DNA of 16,551 nt, from the NCBI GenBank assembly GCA_009774375.1, contig VSNO01000104.1:1-16551 (forward strand), given 5' to 3'. The number at the start of each line of letters is the position of its first letter. Positions within the stretch are counted from its first letter, which is position 1. This DNA comes from Lachnospiraceae bacterium. Its GTDB lineage: Bacteria; Bacillota; Clostridia; Lachnospirales; Lachnospiraceae. The translations under genes and the position numbers were made by a program. The notes below the pieces were generated by a model, which saw only the letters and a program-made list of their open reading frames with translations, made no database searches and was not told where the DNA came from. Positions 6,224 to 14,614 of this stretch are shown here, piece by piece.

Positions 6224-8653
6224 ATGAAGGAACAGTATCGTATACAGGCGGAGCCGGTGTGCAGAAAAGGGAATATCATACAGGGTGCGTGCTGGCGCAT
6301 CAGCGTTCTGACGGCGGGGCTGGTCAGACTGGAATATTCACAGAAGGGCGTCTTTGAGGACAGGCCGACGCAGACCGTGTGGAACAGGGATCTGGGCGTG
6401 TGTGATTACAGGGTGACGGACACGGAGGATTCCCTGGAGATCATCACGGACAGGCTCCATCTCCATTATGACAAGGGGCGTTTCAGTGCGGACGGTCTTT
6501 TCATCAGGGTCGAGGGGGGATTTCTGCCGGAAGAGAACGAGTGGCACTATGGAGACAAAGCTGGGACAGACGCGCGCGAGCTGCGGGGAACGACCAGGAC
6601 ACTCGACTGCGCGGACGGTGCGATCCCGCTTGAGGACGGGCTGGTCTCCCTGCGCGGTTATGCCGTGATGGACGACAGCAGTTCCCTGGTCATCAGGGAA
6701 GACGGGTGGATCGAGGCGCGCAAGGAGCAGGAGGAGGATCTGTATTTCTGGGGTTATGGCATGGATTATCTCACCTGCATACAGGATTTCTACAGGCTGT
6801 GCGGGACGACGCCCATGGTGCCGCGCTATGCGCTCGGCAACTGGTGGAGCAGATACCACAAATATACCGAGACGAGCTATCGGGAGCTGATGGAGCGCTT
6901 TGCGGCGGAGCGGATCCCCTTTTCGGTGGCGGTCATTGACATGGACTGGCATCTGGTGGACGTGGATGAGAAATATGGAAGCGGCTGGACGGGGTACACG
7001 TGGAACCGCGATCTCTTTCCGGATCCGGCGGGATTCTTAAGGTGGCTTCACGAGCGGAATCTTCATGTCACGCTGAACGTGCACCCGGCGGACGGCGTGC
7101 GCGCTTATGAGGATATGTACGATGCCATGGGCAGGGCGCTGGGCATGAGCGACGCGGACAGGGAGAACGGACTGCCGATCGCTTTTGACGTGTCCGATGA
7201 AAAGTATATGGAGGCTTATTTTGCAGTGCTGCATCACCCGCAGGAGGCGGACGGTGTGGACTTCTGGTGGATCGACTGGCAGCAGGGAACCGAGTCAAAG
7301 CTGGAGGGGCTGGATCCGCTGTGGATGCTCAACCACTATCATTTTCTGGACAACGCGCGGGATGGGAAACGCCCTATGACATTTTCGAGATACGCGGGAC
7401 CGGGCAGCCACCGCTATCCGGTCGGTTTTTCGGGAGATACGATCGTGACGTGGGAATCGCTTGATTTCCAGCCGTATTTCACGGCGTCGGCGACGAATAT
7501 CGGCTATGGGATGTGGAGCCATGATATCGGCGGCCACATGCAGGGCGTGAAGGACGATGAGCTCAGCGGCAGATGGGTGCAGTATGGCGTATTTTCTCCG
7601 ATCATGCGTCTGCACTCGACGAGCAGCCGGTTCAATTCCAAGGAGCCGTGGCGGTTCCGGCCGGAGATCCGCGCTGTGATGGAGGATTTTCTGAGGCTGC
7701 GCCACAGGATGATCCCGTATCTGTACACGATGAATTACAGACAGTACGCTGAGGGAATCCCTTTGGTGCTGCCTATGTATTACGCATATCCCGATATGGA
7801 CGAAGCCTATCGGGTGCCAAACCAGTATCTGTTTGGCAGTGAACTGATGGTGGCGGCGATCACGACGCCCTGCATCAGGAGCCTGCGGATGGCGAAAGTG
7901 GACGCGTGGATCCCGGAGGGCGTGTGGTATGATATCTTTACAGGCATGTGCTATCACGGCGGCAGGCGGATGGCGCTGTACCGCGATCTTGCTTCCATTC
8001 CGGTGTTTGCGAGGGCCGGGGCTGTCATTCCCTGCCAGGAGGATTATATGGAGAGCGCGGACGAGAATCCGGCGCAGCTTCATATTTATGTATATACGGG
8101 AGCGGACGGTGCGTTTACGCTGTATGAGGATGATAACAGCACGAACGGCTATCAGCAGGAGAAATGTGTCAGGACACGTTATAGCTGGCAGGAGGACGAA
8201 GGGTGTTTCCGCATCGGCAGTGCAGACGGGGAGCTGCCGCTGATCCCTGAGCGGAGAGATTATATCATTACTTTCTGCGGCATTGAGAGCGCACAGGTTA
8301 CCGCAGAAGGAAGCTTTGATGCAGATGCAGATGGCAGCGGGGCAGGACGCAGCACGGCTGTACAGTCGGATGGCAATGAGGGCGGACGGCAGAAATTCAG
8401 CGTTGTCATGAAGAATGTTCCTGTAAATGCGGAGACAGTCCTGTATCTGAGAGAGCGGGTGCGCGCGGGGAACGATGTGACAGACAGATGTTTCCAGATA
8501 CTGGACCGCGCGGAGATCGGCTTTGACTTGAAGGAAGACATATTCAGCGTGATCGAGGCACAGGCTGCGGACACAGATCTGCCGGGCAGGCTGCGCGCGA
8601 TGGAGCTGGACAGTGATCTGTACGATGCGCTGGTGGAAGTGATCACTGCCTGA
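6224..8653 (+). CDS. GH31 family alpha-glucosidase
   Basis: I choose ATG 6224 over the in-frame ATG 6203 because AAGGGGTGG (6211-6219) lies between them and serves only the later start; before 6203 there is just A/T-rich DNA. The product has 809 residues. A beta-rich N-terminal galactose-mutarotase-like domain (about 1-195) is followed by the barrel: IDMDWH (238-243), WWIDWQQG with nucleophile D351, the downstream FSGDTIVTWESL with acid/base D405, and WSHDIGGH. A C-terminal beta domain follows, then about 100 extra residues rich in Asp and Gly. GH31 enzymes release glucose (or xylose) from the non-reducing ends of alpha-glucosides. There is no signal peptide, so it should act in the cytoplasm with the upstream GH13 on alpha-1,4 and alpha-1,6 oligosaccharides. 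Alpha-xylosidase is less likely but not excluded. Confidence 0.92.
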   Translation: MKEQYRIQAEPVCRKGNIIQGACWRISVLTAGLVRLEYSQKGVFEDRPTQTVWNRDLGVCDYRVTDTEDSLEIITDRLHLHYDKGRFSADGLFIRVEGGFLPEENEWHYGDKAGTDARELRGTTRTLDCADGAIPLEDGLVSLRGYAVMDDSSSLVIREDGWIEARKEQEEDLYFWGYGMDYLTCIQDFYRLCGTTPMVPRYALGNWWSRYHKYTETSYRELMERFAAERIPFSVAVIDMDWHLVDVDEKYGSGWTGYTWNRDLFPDPAGFLRWLHERNLHVTLNVHPADGVRAYEDMYDAMGRALGMSDADRENGLPIAFDVSDEKYMEAYFAVLHHPQEADGVDFWWIDWQQGTESKLEGLDPLWMLNHYHFLDNARDGKRPMTFSRYAGPGSHRYPVGFSGDTIVTWESLDFQPYFTASATNIGYGMWSHDIGGHMQGVKDDELSGRWVQYGVFSPIMRLHSTSSRFNSKEPWRFRPEIRAVMEDFLRLRHRMIPYLYTMNYRQYAEGIPLVLPMYYAYPDMDEAYRVPNQYLFGSELMVAAITTPCIRSLRMAKVDAWIPEGVWYDIFTGMCYHGGRRMALYRDLASIPVFARAGAVIPCQEDYMESADENPAQLHIYVYTGADGAFTLYEDDNSTNGYQQEKCVRTRYSWQEDEGCFRIGSADGELPLIPERRDYIITFCGIESAQVTAEGSFDADADGSGAGRSTAVQSDGNEGGRQKFSVVMKNVPVNAETVLYLRERVRAGNDVTDRCFQILDRAEIGFDLKEDIFSVIEAQAADTDLPGRLRAMELDSDLYDALVEVITA

Positions 8654-8674
8654 ATGGTTTCGGCTCATAAAAAT

Positions 8675-8715
8675 ACAGGAACAGGGCATTCCGAAAATGG
8701 ATGCCCTGTTCTCTG
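8675..8715. terminator. Strong hairpin terminator between convergent GH31 and ptsI
   Basis: GAACAGGGCAT (8679-8689) and ATGCCCTGTTC (8701-8711) form a perfect 11-bp stem with an 11-base loop, and ACAG/CTGT lengthens it past one bulged base. On the minus strand the stem is followed by CTGTATTTTTATG, a usable T-run, so it should end the PTS operon transcript. On the plus strand no T-run follows; there it may protect or partly stop the GH31 mRNA. Confidence 0.8.
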
Positions 8716-10332
8716 TCACAACTCCCGGACTGCCTTTCTGACCCTGAGAATCATGGACGGCGCAACGGAGAGTTCATCAATCCCCATGCGCACAAACTCC
8801 CCGGTAAGCTCCAGGTCTGCCCCAAGCTCCCCACAGATACCCGCCCACTTACCATACTTATGCGCGTTGTCCGCCACCATTTTGATCATCCGCAGGATTG
8901 CCTTGTGGTGCGGATCATAGAATTCGTCCAGCCGCGCGTTCTGCCTGTCAATGGCAAGCGTGTACTGGGTGAGATCATTGGTTCCGATGCTGAAAAAGTC
9001 CACCAGCTGTGCCAGCTCGTCACTGATCATGACCGCCGCCGGCGTCTCGATCATAATTCCCTGATCTGGCTGTCTGTATGGGATACCTATCTCGTCCAGT
9101 TCCTCCTGCACTTCCTTTACGATCGCAAAGATCCTGTTTACTTCCTCCACCGATGTGATCATTGGATACATAACAGCGATATTGCCATACATCGTCGCGC
9201 GCAGCAGCGCGCGCAGCTGCGTCTTGAATATATCTGGCTGACTGAGGCAGATCCGGATGGCACGGTAGCCCATGGCGGGATTCTCCTCTTTTCCCAGCTG
9301 AAAATAATCGACCTGTTTATCTGCACCGATATCCAGCGTGCGGATGATCACTTTTTTTCCTGCCATTGTCTGTGCAACCTGTCTGTACGCCTGGAACTGC
9401 TCCTCCTCTGTTGGGAAATCCTCCCTGCCCAGATACAGGAATTCGCTCCGGAAAAGCCCGATTCCTCCGGCGTCATTCTCCAACGCATATCCGACATCAC
9501 CGACGTTTCCGATATTGGCGTACAGCTCGATATGCCGCCCATCCGATGTCACGTTCTCCTTGCCTTTCAGACCTTCCAGCAGACGCCGCTTTTCCAGCTC
9601 CTCGTCCATCCGGCTCCGAATCTGTGCACAGAGCTCCCCGTCCGGCTCAAAAGTCACTGTCCCCGCAAAACCATCCACCGCCGCAGTCATTCCTGTATGA
9701 ATCTCTTCCAGATCCAGCGGCACGCCGATCAGGGCAGGAATGTTCATCATGCGCGCCAGTATCGTGGTGTGTGAGTTCGTCGAACCGTGCACTGTGACAA
9801 ATCCCAGAATCTTCTCCTTATCCATCTGTACCGTCTCGCTGGGGCTCAGATCATCCGCCACGATCACAGAAGGCGCCATCGAGGACAGGTCGGCATCCCC
9901 TTCCCCCTCCAGTATGCGGATCAGTCTGTTGGAGATATCCCTGACATCCGCAGCCCTTGCCTTCATGTAATCATCGTCCATGCCCGCAAACATCTCCGCG
10001 AAATTGTCCCCGGTCACGGCGACCGCATACGATGCGTTGACCATCCCCGTCCTGATCATGTTGTGTATGGATTCCAGGTAATCCTCGTCCTCCAGCATCA
10101 TCTGATGTACCTCGAAGATCGCGGCATTGGATTCCCCCACTTCCCTCAGTGCTTTATCATATAATTTCTGAAGCTGCTTCCTGGCCTCCTGTCCTGCCGC
10201 CTCCACTTTTTTGATCTCGGCCTCCGCATCTTCTGTCTTCTTTCTGCGCACCTGTGTGTCATGATTTTTCAGCACCAGAACCGGTCCCAGCGCAATTCCC
10301 TTATAAACAGATTTTCCGTCAAACTGCATCAT
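8716..10332 (-). CDS. ptsI: PTS Enzyme I, phosphoenolpyruvate-protein phosphotransferase
   Basis: A 538-residue protein whose first ATG (10332) has AGGAGGA (10347-10341) 8 bases upstream. The N-terminal swivelling domain carries the phosphorylated histidine H188 in GSTNSHTTILAR. The C-terminal PEP barrel has GIGLFRSEFLYL, RTLDIGADK, the FFSIGTNDLTQY strand and the catalytic C500 in AGICGELG. Length and all key residues fit a working Enzyme I, slightly shorter than the 570-residue standard. It passes phosphate from PEP to HPr. It is the last gene of the minus-strand operon, 39 bases after the HPr gene, and ends close to a hairpin terminator. Because a sugar-specific EII is in the same operon, this could be a second, inducible Enzyme I instead of the housekeeping one; that cannot be told from one window. 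Confidence 0.95.
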   Translation of the reverse strand: MMQFDGKSVYKGIALGPVLVLKNHDTQVRRKKTEDAEAEIKKVEAAGQEARKQLQKLYDKALREVGESNAAIFEVHQMMLEDEDYLESIHNMIRTGMVNASYAVAVTGDNFAEMFAGMDDDYMKARAADVRDISNRLIRILEGEGDADLSSMAPSVIVADDLSPSETVQMDKEKILGFVTVHGSTNSHTTILARMMNIPALIGVPLDLEEIHTGMTAAVDGFAGTVTFEPDGELCAQIRSRMDEELEKRRLLEGLKGKENVTSDGRHIELYANIGNVGDVGYALENDAGGIGLFRSEFLYLGREDFPTEEEQFQAYRQVAQTMAGKKVIIRTLDIGADKQVDYFQLGKEENPAMGYRAIRICLSQPDIFKTQLRALLRATMYGNIAVMYPMITSVEEVNRIFAIVKEVQEELDEIGIPYRQPDQGIMIETPAAVMISDELAQLVDFFSIGTNDLTQYTLAIDRQNARLDEFYDPHHKAILRMIKMVADNAHKYGKWAGICGELGADLELTGEFVRMGIDELSVAPSMILRVRKAVREL

Positions 10333-10371
10333 TCCCCTCGTCCTCCTGTTCTATCTGCCAACTGTTTTTCC

Positions 10372-10629
10372 CTACAGATTCTTCTCAAAAAACGCCCTGA
10401 CTGCCTCATATGCAGCATCCTCGTCCTCCCCGGTGATCTCAACCTCGACAGCCTGCCCGCACTTCACGCCCAGTCCCATGACAGCCATCAGCTTTCCCGC
10501 CTCCGCCGTCCTGCCGTCCTTGCAGATCACGATCTTACTGGCATACTTTTTGGCCTCCTTTACCAGCAGCCCGGCTGGTCTTGCATGGATTCCTACCGCA
10601 TCTGTAACCGTGTAACTAAATTTTTTCAT
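10372..10629 (-). CDS. ptsH: HPr-family phosphocarrier protein
   Basis: The start is ATG 10629, with AGGAAAGG upstream; earlier in-frame codons (to 10674) add a stretch with no place in the family. The 85-residue protein reads MKKFSYTVTDAVGIHARPAG, with the phosphorylated histidine exactly at position 15. The segment where Bacillus-type HPr has Ser46 in NLKSIMGVMSLG reads AGKLMAVMGLG here, so position 46 is Lys. HPr kinase therefore cannot make the Ser46-phosphate signal that activates CcpA repression on this copy, while transfer of phosphate from Enzyme I to EIIA should be normal. Related clostridial HPr proteins share this change, as I recall. It lies between the HAD gene (48-base gap) and ptsI (39-base gap) in one operon. 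Confidence 0.93.
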   Translation of the reverse strand: MKKFSYTVTDAVGIHARPAGLLVKEAKKYASKIVICKDGRTAEAGKLMAVMGLGVKCGQAVEVEITGEDEDAAYEAVRAFFEKNL

Positions 10630-10677
10630 CTCACATTTTCCTTTCCTGTATTCATTATCTAATAAATATAACATGAT

Positions 10678-11511
10678 CTATATAAAGCCCATTCTCTGAA
10701 ATTCATAGTAAATCCCGTCATCCCAGACATTCCCGCACACATGGTCCGCTATATCCTTCAATTCCTCGCAGGCATTTCCCATCGCGATGCTGCATCCCGC
10801 CGAGCGCATCATCGCATAGTCGTTCATGCTGTCGCCAAACGCCACCGTGTCCTTCAAATCCGCCCCGTAATACCGGCAGATGAGCTCCATCCCCCTGCCC
10901 TTGTCGACCTCCCGCGGAATAATCTCCCCGTTAAAGCAGGCGCTGCTGTCCCCGTAAGGATGTACGACATAGCTGAATCTGTCGCCCAGATACTTCCGTG
11001 TCTCCTCAACCGCCTCCAGATTTGTCGCGGTGAAGCAGATCTTGTACGCCCCTTTCTGAGGATACCGGACATACGGCTGTATGACGATGCCGCTCTCGAT
11101 CTCCCTCTGCATGCGGATCAGCTCTGAGTTCGCCGCATCGGGCGCGGCCGACCGCAGCAGCGCCTCCATCTGCGGATCTGTATAGATTCCCTCCGGACTC
11201 TCGATCCTGCAGTAGATCCCCTGTCCGTGAAACACCTCGAGACACTCCTGTACCGTCTCCTCCGGCAGCAGGCTGTCAAAGAGCACCTCGTCCTCCGCCT
11301 CCACATGTGCGCCGGCGCTGGCGATGATTCCGTCAAAGCCGACCCTGCGGATATCTTCCCCTATGATCGCCATATTTCTCCCGGTGCACAGAAACGCTTT
11401 GTTTCCGTTTTCCCGCGCACCGCGCACCGCCTCTGTCACGCGCGCCGAGGGCGCCTTCATGGCGGACACCAGTGTCCCGTCGATGTCCAGAAATATCAAC
11501 TTTTTATCCAT
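10678..11511 (-). CDS. HAD-IIB (Cof-type) sugar-phosphate phosphatase
   Basis: A complete 277-residue hydrolase. Motif I is DIDGT (9-13) with nucleophile D9 and acid D11; motif II is the FLCTGR strand (near 40-45); motif III lysine K204 is in REVDKGRG; motif IV is GDSMND (226-231). The large insert between motifs II and III is the C2B cap typical of Cof/YidA phosphatases, which remove phosphate from small sugar phosphates or nucleotide-like compounds. Its ATG overlaps the EIIBCA stop by eight bases (ATGGATAA), so the two are translationally coupled. Placed between permease and HPr, it may dephosphorylate the sugar phosphate brought in by the PTS. Family sure; substrate inferred from context only. 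Confidence 0.88.
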   Translation of the reverse strand: MDKKLIFLDIDGTLVSAMKAPSARVTEAVRGARENGNKAFLCTGRNMAIIGEDIRRVGFDGIIASAGAHVEAEDEVLFDSLLPEETVQECLEVFHGQGIYCRIESPEGIYTDPQMEALLRSAAPDAANSELIRMQREIESGIVIQPYVRYPQKGAYKICFTATNLEAVEETRKYLGDRFSYVVHPYGDSSACFNGEIIPREVDKGRGMELICRYYGADLKDTVAFGDSMNDYAMMRSAGCSIAMGNACEELKDIADHVCGNVWDDGIYYEFQRMGFI

Positions 11512-13501
11512 TTCCTATCCCGCCTTTTACATCATAATCCCCACACCGTCTGACTACGACAGCCTGTGTATCCCTTGTCATCCGGCAGGGCGCCGCTTTG
11601 TCGAGCGTCAGTTCATCCGGCAGGTCCGTGAAAATCATCGGGATCACGGTGTCATAGCCCGCCTTCTCGATCTGTTCTCTGTCAAATTCCACCAGCAGCT
11701 GTCCCCGCTTTACCTGGTCTCCGTCCTTCACATGCGCTGTGAAATGCTTTCCCTGCAGATTCACCGTGTCCACGCCGATATGGATCAGAATCTCTGTCCC
11801 GCCGCCGCTGGCAAAGCAGACTGCATGCTTTGTGTCAAACACGCTCAGAACGGTTCCGTCTGTGGGCGCATAGACTTTTCCATCCGACGGGATCACCGCA
11901 ACACCATCTCCCAGCACTTTGTTCGCAAACGTGTCATCCCGGACATCCTCCATTGCGATCAGCTGCCCGTCCGCATATCCGAAAAAGATCTCCTCCTCCG
12001 GCATCCCCTGTTCCTGCACAGCCGCCTCTGTTTCCCGTCTGTCCGTTTCCGCCTGCACCGTCTGTACCGCGCCTGTCTCAGCCGTTTCAGTCTGCGTCTG
12101 ATCCATAAATTTTCCCAGTACCAGCGTCATGATAAAGCCGCCTGCAATGGCGATCCCGTGTGCGATGATATAATTGATGTATCCGTTGTCTGCCGGATCC
12201 GCAAGCGCGATCCCCGGAAGCACGGTAGTGCCAAATCCGACTGCCGCAAGGTCGGTGAGATAGACCACGATCCCGCCCAGCGCGCCGCCGATGCAGCCGC
12301 CGATGATCGGGAAGCGGTACCGCAGGTTGATGCCGAACAATGCGGGCTCCGTGATGCCAAACAGGACTGACACAAAGCTTGGAATGCACAGTTCCCGTGT
12401 CTTTACATTCTTTCTGTGAAGCACCAGATATCCCAGCACCGCGCCGCCCTGGGCGATGATCGCCACCGACATCAGCGGATTCAGGAAATTCCGGCCCGTA
12501 TCCGCCAGAAGCTGCGCCTCGATCGCCCCAAAGATATGATGCAGGCCCGTGATGACCACCAGTTGCTGCAGGCCTGAGAAAATCGCATAGCCAAATACGC
12601 CGAGATTCTGTGTCATCCATACCAGTGCGTTCGTGATCCCGGTCGAGAGCCCTCTTCCAACCGGTCCGATCACCGTGAACAGCAGCAGCGCGCCCACCAG
12701 CGTCGTGAGCAGCGGCGACAGCAGCAGGCGGATTACCTCCGGAACCTTTTTCTCGAAGAAAATATCCAGCTTTGCCGTCACAAACCCCATCAGCAGCGCC
12801 ACGATGATGCCGCCCTGAAATCCGACCAGCTCAACCCCAAGACCCAAAATGTGCAGTGTCGTGACCTCCACCGTCCCCTGCGCCGCAGCGTATGCATTTG
12901 CCAGACTGTCACTCAGCATGATACAGCCGATGACAATTCCCAGGATAGGCCGACCGCCAAATCGTTTGCACGCACTGTAGGCGACTGCAAGCGGAAGGAA
13001 CCCAAAGATCGCCCCTGAAGAGATATTGATCAGCCGGTTGATGCCGTACAGGGTATCGTTTGCCTGCACGAATTCCATGTTGCCAAGAACGCCGGAAAGT
13101 CCTGTCAGCAGCGCCGCCGCAAGGATACCGGGCATGATGTCCACAAACACGTCCGACAATGCCTTGATGATCCGCTGGAGCGGGTTCATCTTCTTGTTCG
13201 CCACAGTCTTTAAGTCGCTGAGGCTCATGTTCTTCATATTGTTGTGTTCGACAAACACCTCGTACACATCGTTTACCAGACCGGCGCCAAATATGATCTG
13301 AACCTGGTCGCCCGCCACGAAAACACCTTTCGCCAGGTCGACATCCTCGATCGCTTTCAGGTCTGCCAGATCATTGTCGTTCAAAACGATTCTCAGGCGC
13401 GTCGCACAGTGGGCCACACCCTGGATATTCTCCCGGCCGCCGACGAGTCTCGTAAGCTCTATGGAGATTTTTTCATATCTTTGCCGCTTATTCGCATCCA
13501 T
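11504..13501 (-). CDS. PTS sugar transporter EIIBCA, sucrose/trehalose/beta-glucoside family; probably alpha-glucoside
   Basis: I set the start at ATG 13501, where AAGGAGGAG (13516-13508) is 6 bases upstream; the longer frame to 13555 adds 18 residues before that site. The 665-residue protein holds three domains: EIIB (about 1-85) with phosphorylated C32 in VAHCATRLR; membrane EIIC (about 105-465) with many hydrophobic helices, TGLHHIFGAIEAQLLADTG and the substrate-site motif GITEPALFG (382-390); a Gln/Glu-rich linker (466-500); and EIIA (about 505-650) with phosphorylated H574 in ILIHIGVDTV. It imports and phosphorylates a disaccharide. EIIC looks closer to the sucrose/trehalose branch, and nearby alpha-glucosidases support an alpha-glucoside, but a beta-glucoside is possible. 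First gene of the operon; expression probably depends on the divergent AraC regulator. Confidence 0.9.
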   Translation of the reverse strand: MDANKRQRYEKISIELTRLVGGRENIQGVAHCATRLRIVLNDNDLADLKAIEDVDLAKGVFVAGDQVQIIFGAGLVNDVYEVFVEHNNMKNMSLSDLKTVANKKMNPLQRIIKALSDVFVDIMPGILAAALLTGLSGVLGNMEFVQANDTLYGINRLINISSGAIFGFLPLAVAYSACKRFGGRPILGIVIGCIMLSDSLANAYAAAQGTVEVTTLHILGLGVELVGFQGGIIVALLMGFVTAKLDIFFEKKVPEVIRLLLSPLLTTLVGALLLFTVIGPVGRGLSTGITNALVWMTQNLGVFGYAIFSGLQQLVVITGLHHIFGAIEAQLLADTGRNFLNPLMSVAIIAQGGAVLGYLVLHRKNVKTRELCIPSFVSVLFGITEPALFGINLRYRFPIIGGCIGGALGGIVVYLTDLAAVGFGTTVLPGIALADPADNGYINYIIAHGIAIAGGFIMTLVLGKFMDQTQTETAETGAVQTVQAETDRRETEAAVQEQGMPEEEIFFGYADGQLIAMEDVRDDTFANKVLGDGVAVIPSDGKVYAPTDGTVLSVFDTKHAVCFASGGGTEILIHIGVDTVNLQGKHFTAHVKDGDQVKRGQLLVEFDREQIEKAGYDTVIPMIFTDLPDELTLDKAAPCRMTRDTQAVVVRRCGDYDVKGGIGNG

Positions 13502-13507
13502 TCCATG

Positions 13508-13516
13508 CTCCTCCTT
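13508..13516 (-). promoter_or_regulatory. Ribosome binding site fixing the EIIBCA start
   Basis: AAGGAGGAG on the minus strand, 6 bases before ATG 13501. An out-of-frame ATG at 13506 lies between them but is too close to be used and opens another frame. Confidence 0.75.
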
Positions 13517-13591
13517 TTCTTTTCTGCAAAAGCATCCCGTCTCTCCTGTGGCCACAGTGTCAAAACGATTTATTGAAGTTCTCTGTTGCTC

Positions 13592-13620
13592 TTGTAATTC
13601 ATATTATAGCGTATTATAAT
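13592..13620 (+). promoter_or_regulatory. Probable promoter of the araC-channel operon
   Basis: TTGTAA (13592-13597) and a perfect TATAAT (13615-13620) stand 17 bases apart, pointing to the AraC gene at 13751. This leaves a leader of about 125 bases. On the minus strand two overlapping TATAAT-like boxes occur in the same 13598-13620 stretch but without a good -35 box, which would fit a PTS promoter needing an activator. Confidence 0.6.
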
Positions 13621-13636
13621 AGATTTCATATGGAGA

Positions 13637-13668
13637 AATGTGACTTTGACATTGAACATTATGACATC
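13637..13668. promoter_or_regulatory. Candidate AraC operator region
   Basis: AATGT (13637-13641) faces ACATT (13650-13654), and TTGACA and ATGACA recur 15 bases apart. The cluster lies upstream of the minus-strand -10 boxes, at the distance where an AraC activator would bind, and downstream of the plus-strand start. Assignment is by position and repeats only. Confidence 0.3.
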
Positions 13669-13750
13669 ATGAATTTTACAGATTTGACCGATGGCGGCAA
13701 TAAAGAATCATCAATAAAATTACGCTCTGTCTGGAGACAGGAGGGATTCG

Positions 13751-14614
13751 ATGCAGGATTACACTTTTTCAAACGACTTTTTCAGGAATATCGATGCGAT
13801 GATCTACACCTGCGGCTATGAAAACTGCGCGCCTGGGCACAGCTATGGCCCTATACTCCGCAACGGGTACCTGATCCACTATATCCTGGGCGGCCGCGGC
13901 ATCTACAAGGCAAGGGGGAAGCTGTTCCGTCTCAAGGAGGGCGATGCCTTCCTCATCTGTCCAGGCGAGCTCATCTACTATGAAGCTGACCAGAATGATC
14001 CATGGCGCTACACCTGGATCGGAATGCAGGGCATCAAGGTAAAAGGATATCTCGAGCGGACATCCCTCTGGGACAATCTGGTCATCCACTACGGGCAGGA
14101 CGACCAGATGCGGCTCTGCCACGAAAAGATGTTTGAGGCGGACAAGCTCCCCCAAAACCGTGATCTTATCATGAACAGCATCATGTACGAGTATCTCTTC
14201 CTGCTCGCCCGCAAATTTCCCAGCCCCCACTACGCCTGCGACGAAAAAAAATCAGATTACGCGGAGGAAGCGCTGAAATTCATCGAGGGAAGATACTGCG
14301 ACCAGATCACCATACAGGATATTGCCGACCACCTCAACATCAACCGTTCCTATCTTCACCGCCTGTTCAAATCCTTCACCGGCGTTTCCGTCCAGAACTA
14401 TCTCCTGGATTACCGGCTGCGGCAGGCCTGTATCCTGCTGAAAAGCACCGCGCTGTCCGTCCGCTCCGTCGCACATACCGTGGGCTACACTGACCCGCTG
14501 TATTTTTCAAGGATATTTCGCCAGAAGATGGGCATGAGTCCCAGCGAATACCGGACTCAGAACCAGCCAGATGCGGCTGTCCGTTCAAAACCAGAAAGGA
14601 GCACAGATTCATGA
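13751..14614 (+). CDS. AraC-family transcriptional regulator with cupin sensor
   Basis: GGAGGG sits 5 bases before ATG 13751. The 287-residue protein has an N-terminal AraC-type cupin (about 10-100; LRNGYLIHYILGGRGIY, LKEGDAFLICPGE) that should bind a sugar, and a C-terminal double helix-turn-helix. The first HTH is ITIQDIADHLNINRSYLHR (187-204 or so); the second carries the family signature GYTDPLYFSRIFRQKMG (245-261) and SPSEYR. Regulators of this MsmR/RafR-like design activate alpha-galactoside and alpha-glucoside uptake genes. It is divergent from the EIIBCA operon with 249 bases between, so that operon is the likely target. Its TGA (14612-14614) overlaps the start of the channel gene as ATGA, tying the two in translation. 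Confidence 0.92.
   Translation: MQDYTFSNDFFRNIDAMIYTCGYENCAPGHSYGPILRNGYLIHYILGGRGIYKARGKLFRLKEGDAFLICPGELIYYEADQNDPWRYTWIGMQGIKVKGYLERTSLWDNLVIHYGQDDQMRLCHEKMFEADKLPQNRDLIMNSIMYEYLFLLARKFPSPHYACDEKKSDYAEEALKFIEGRYCDQITIQDIADHLNINRSYLHRLFKSFTGVSVQNYLLDYRLRQACILLKSTALSVRSVAHTVGYTDPLYFSRIFRQKMGMSPSEYRTQNQPDAAVRSKPERSTDS

Noticed and set aside
7295..8719. Long minus-strand open frame (474 codons) opposite GH31
   Set aside because: Shadow of GH31; no recognisable motifs and no ribosome site.
8701..9774. Plus-strand open frame (357 codons) opposite ptsI
   Set aside because: Shadow of the ptsI gene, which has all catalytic residues.
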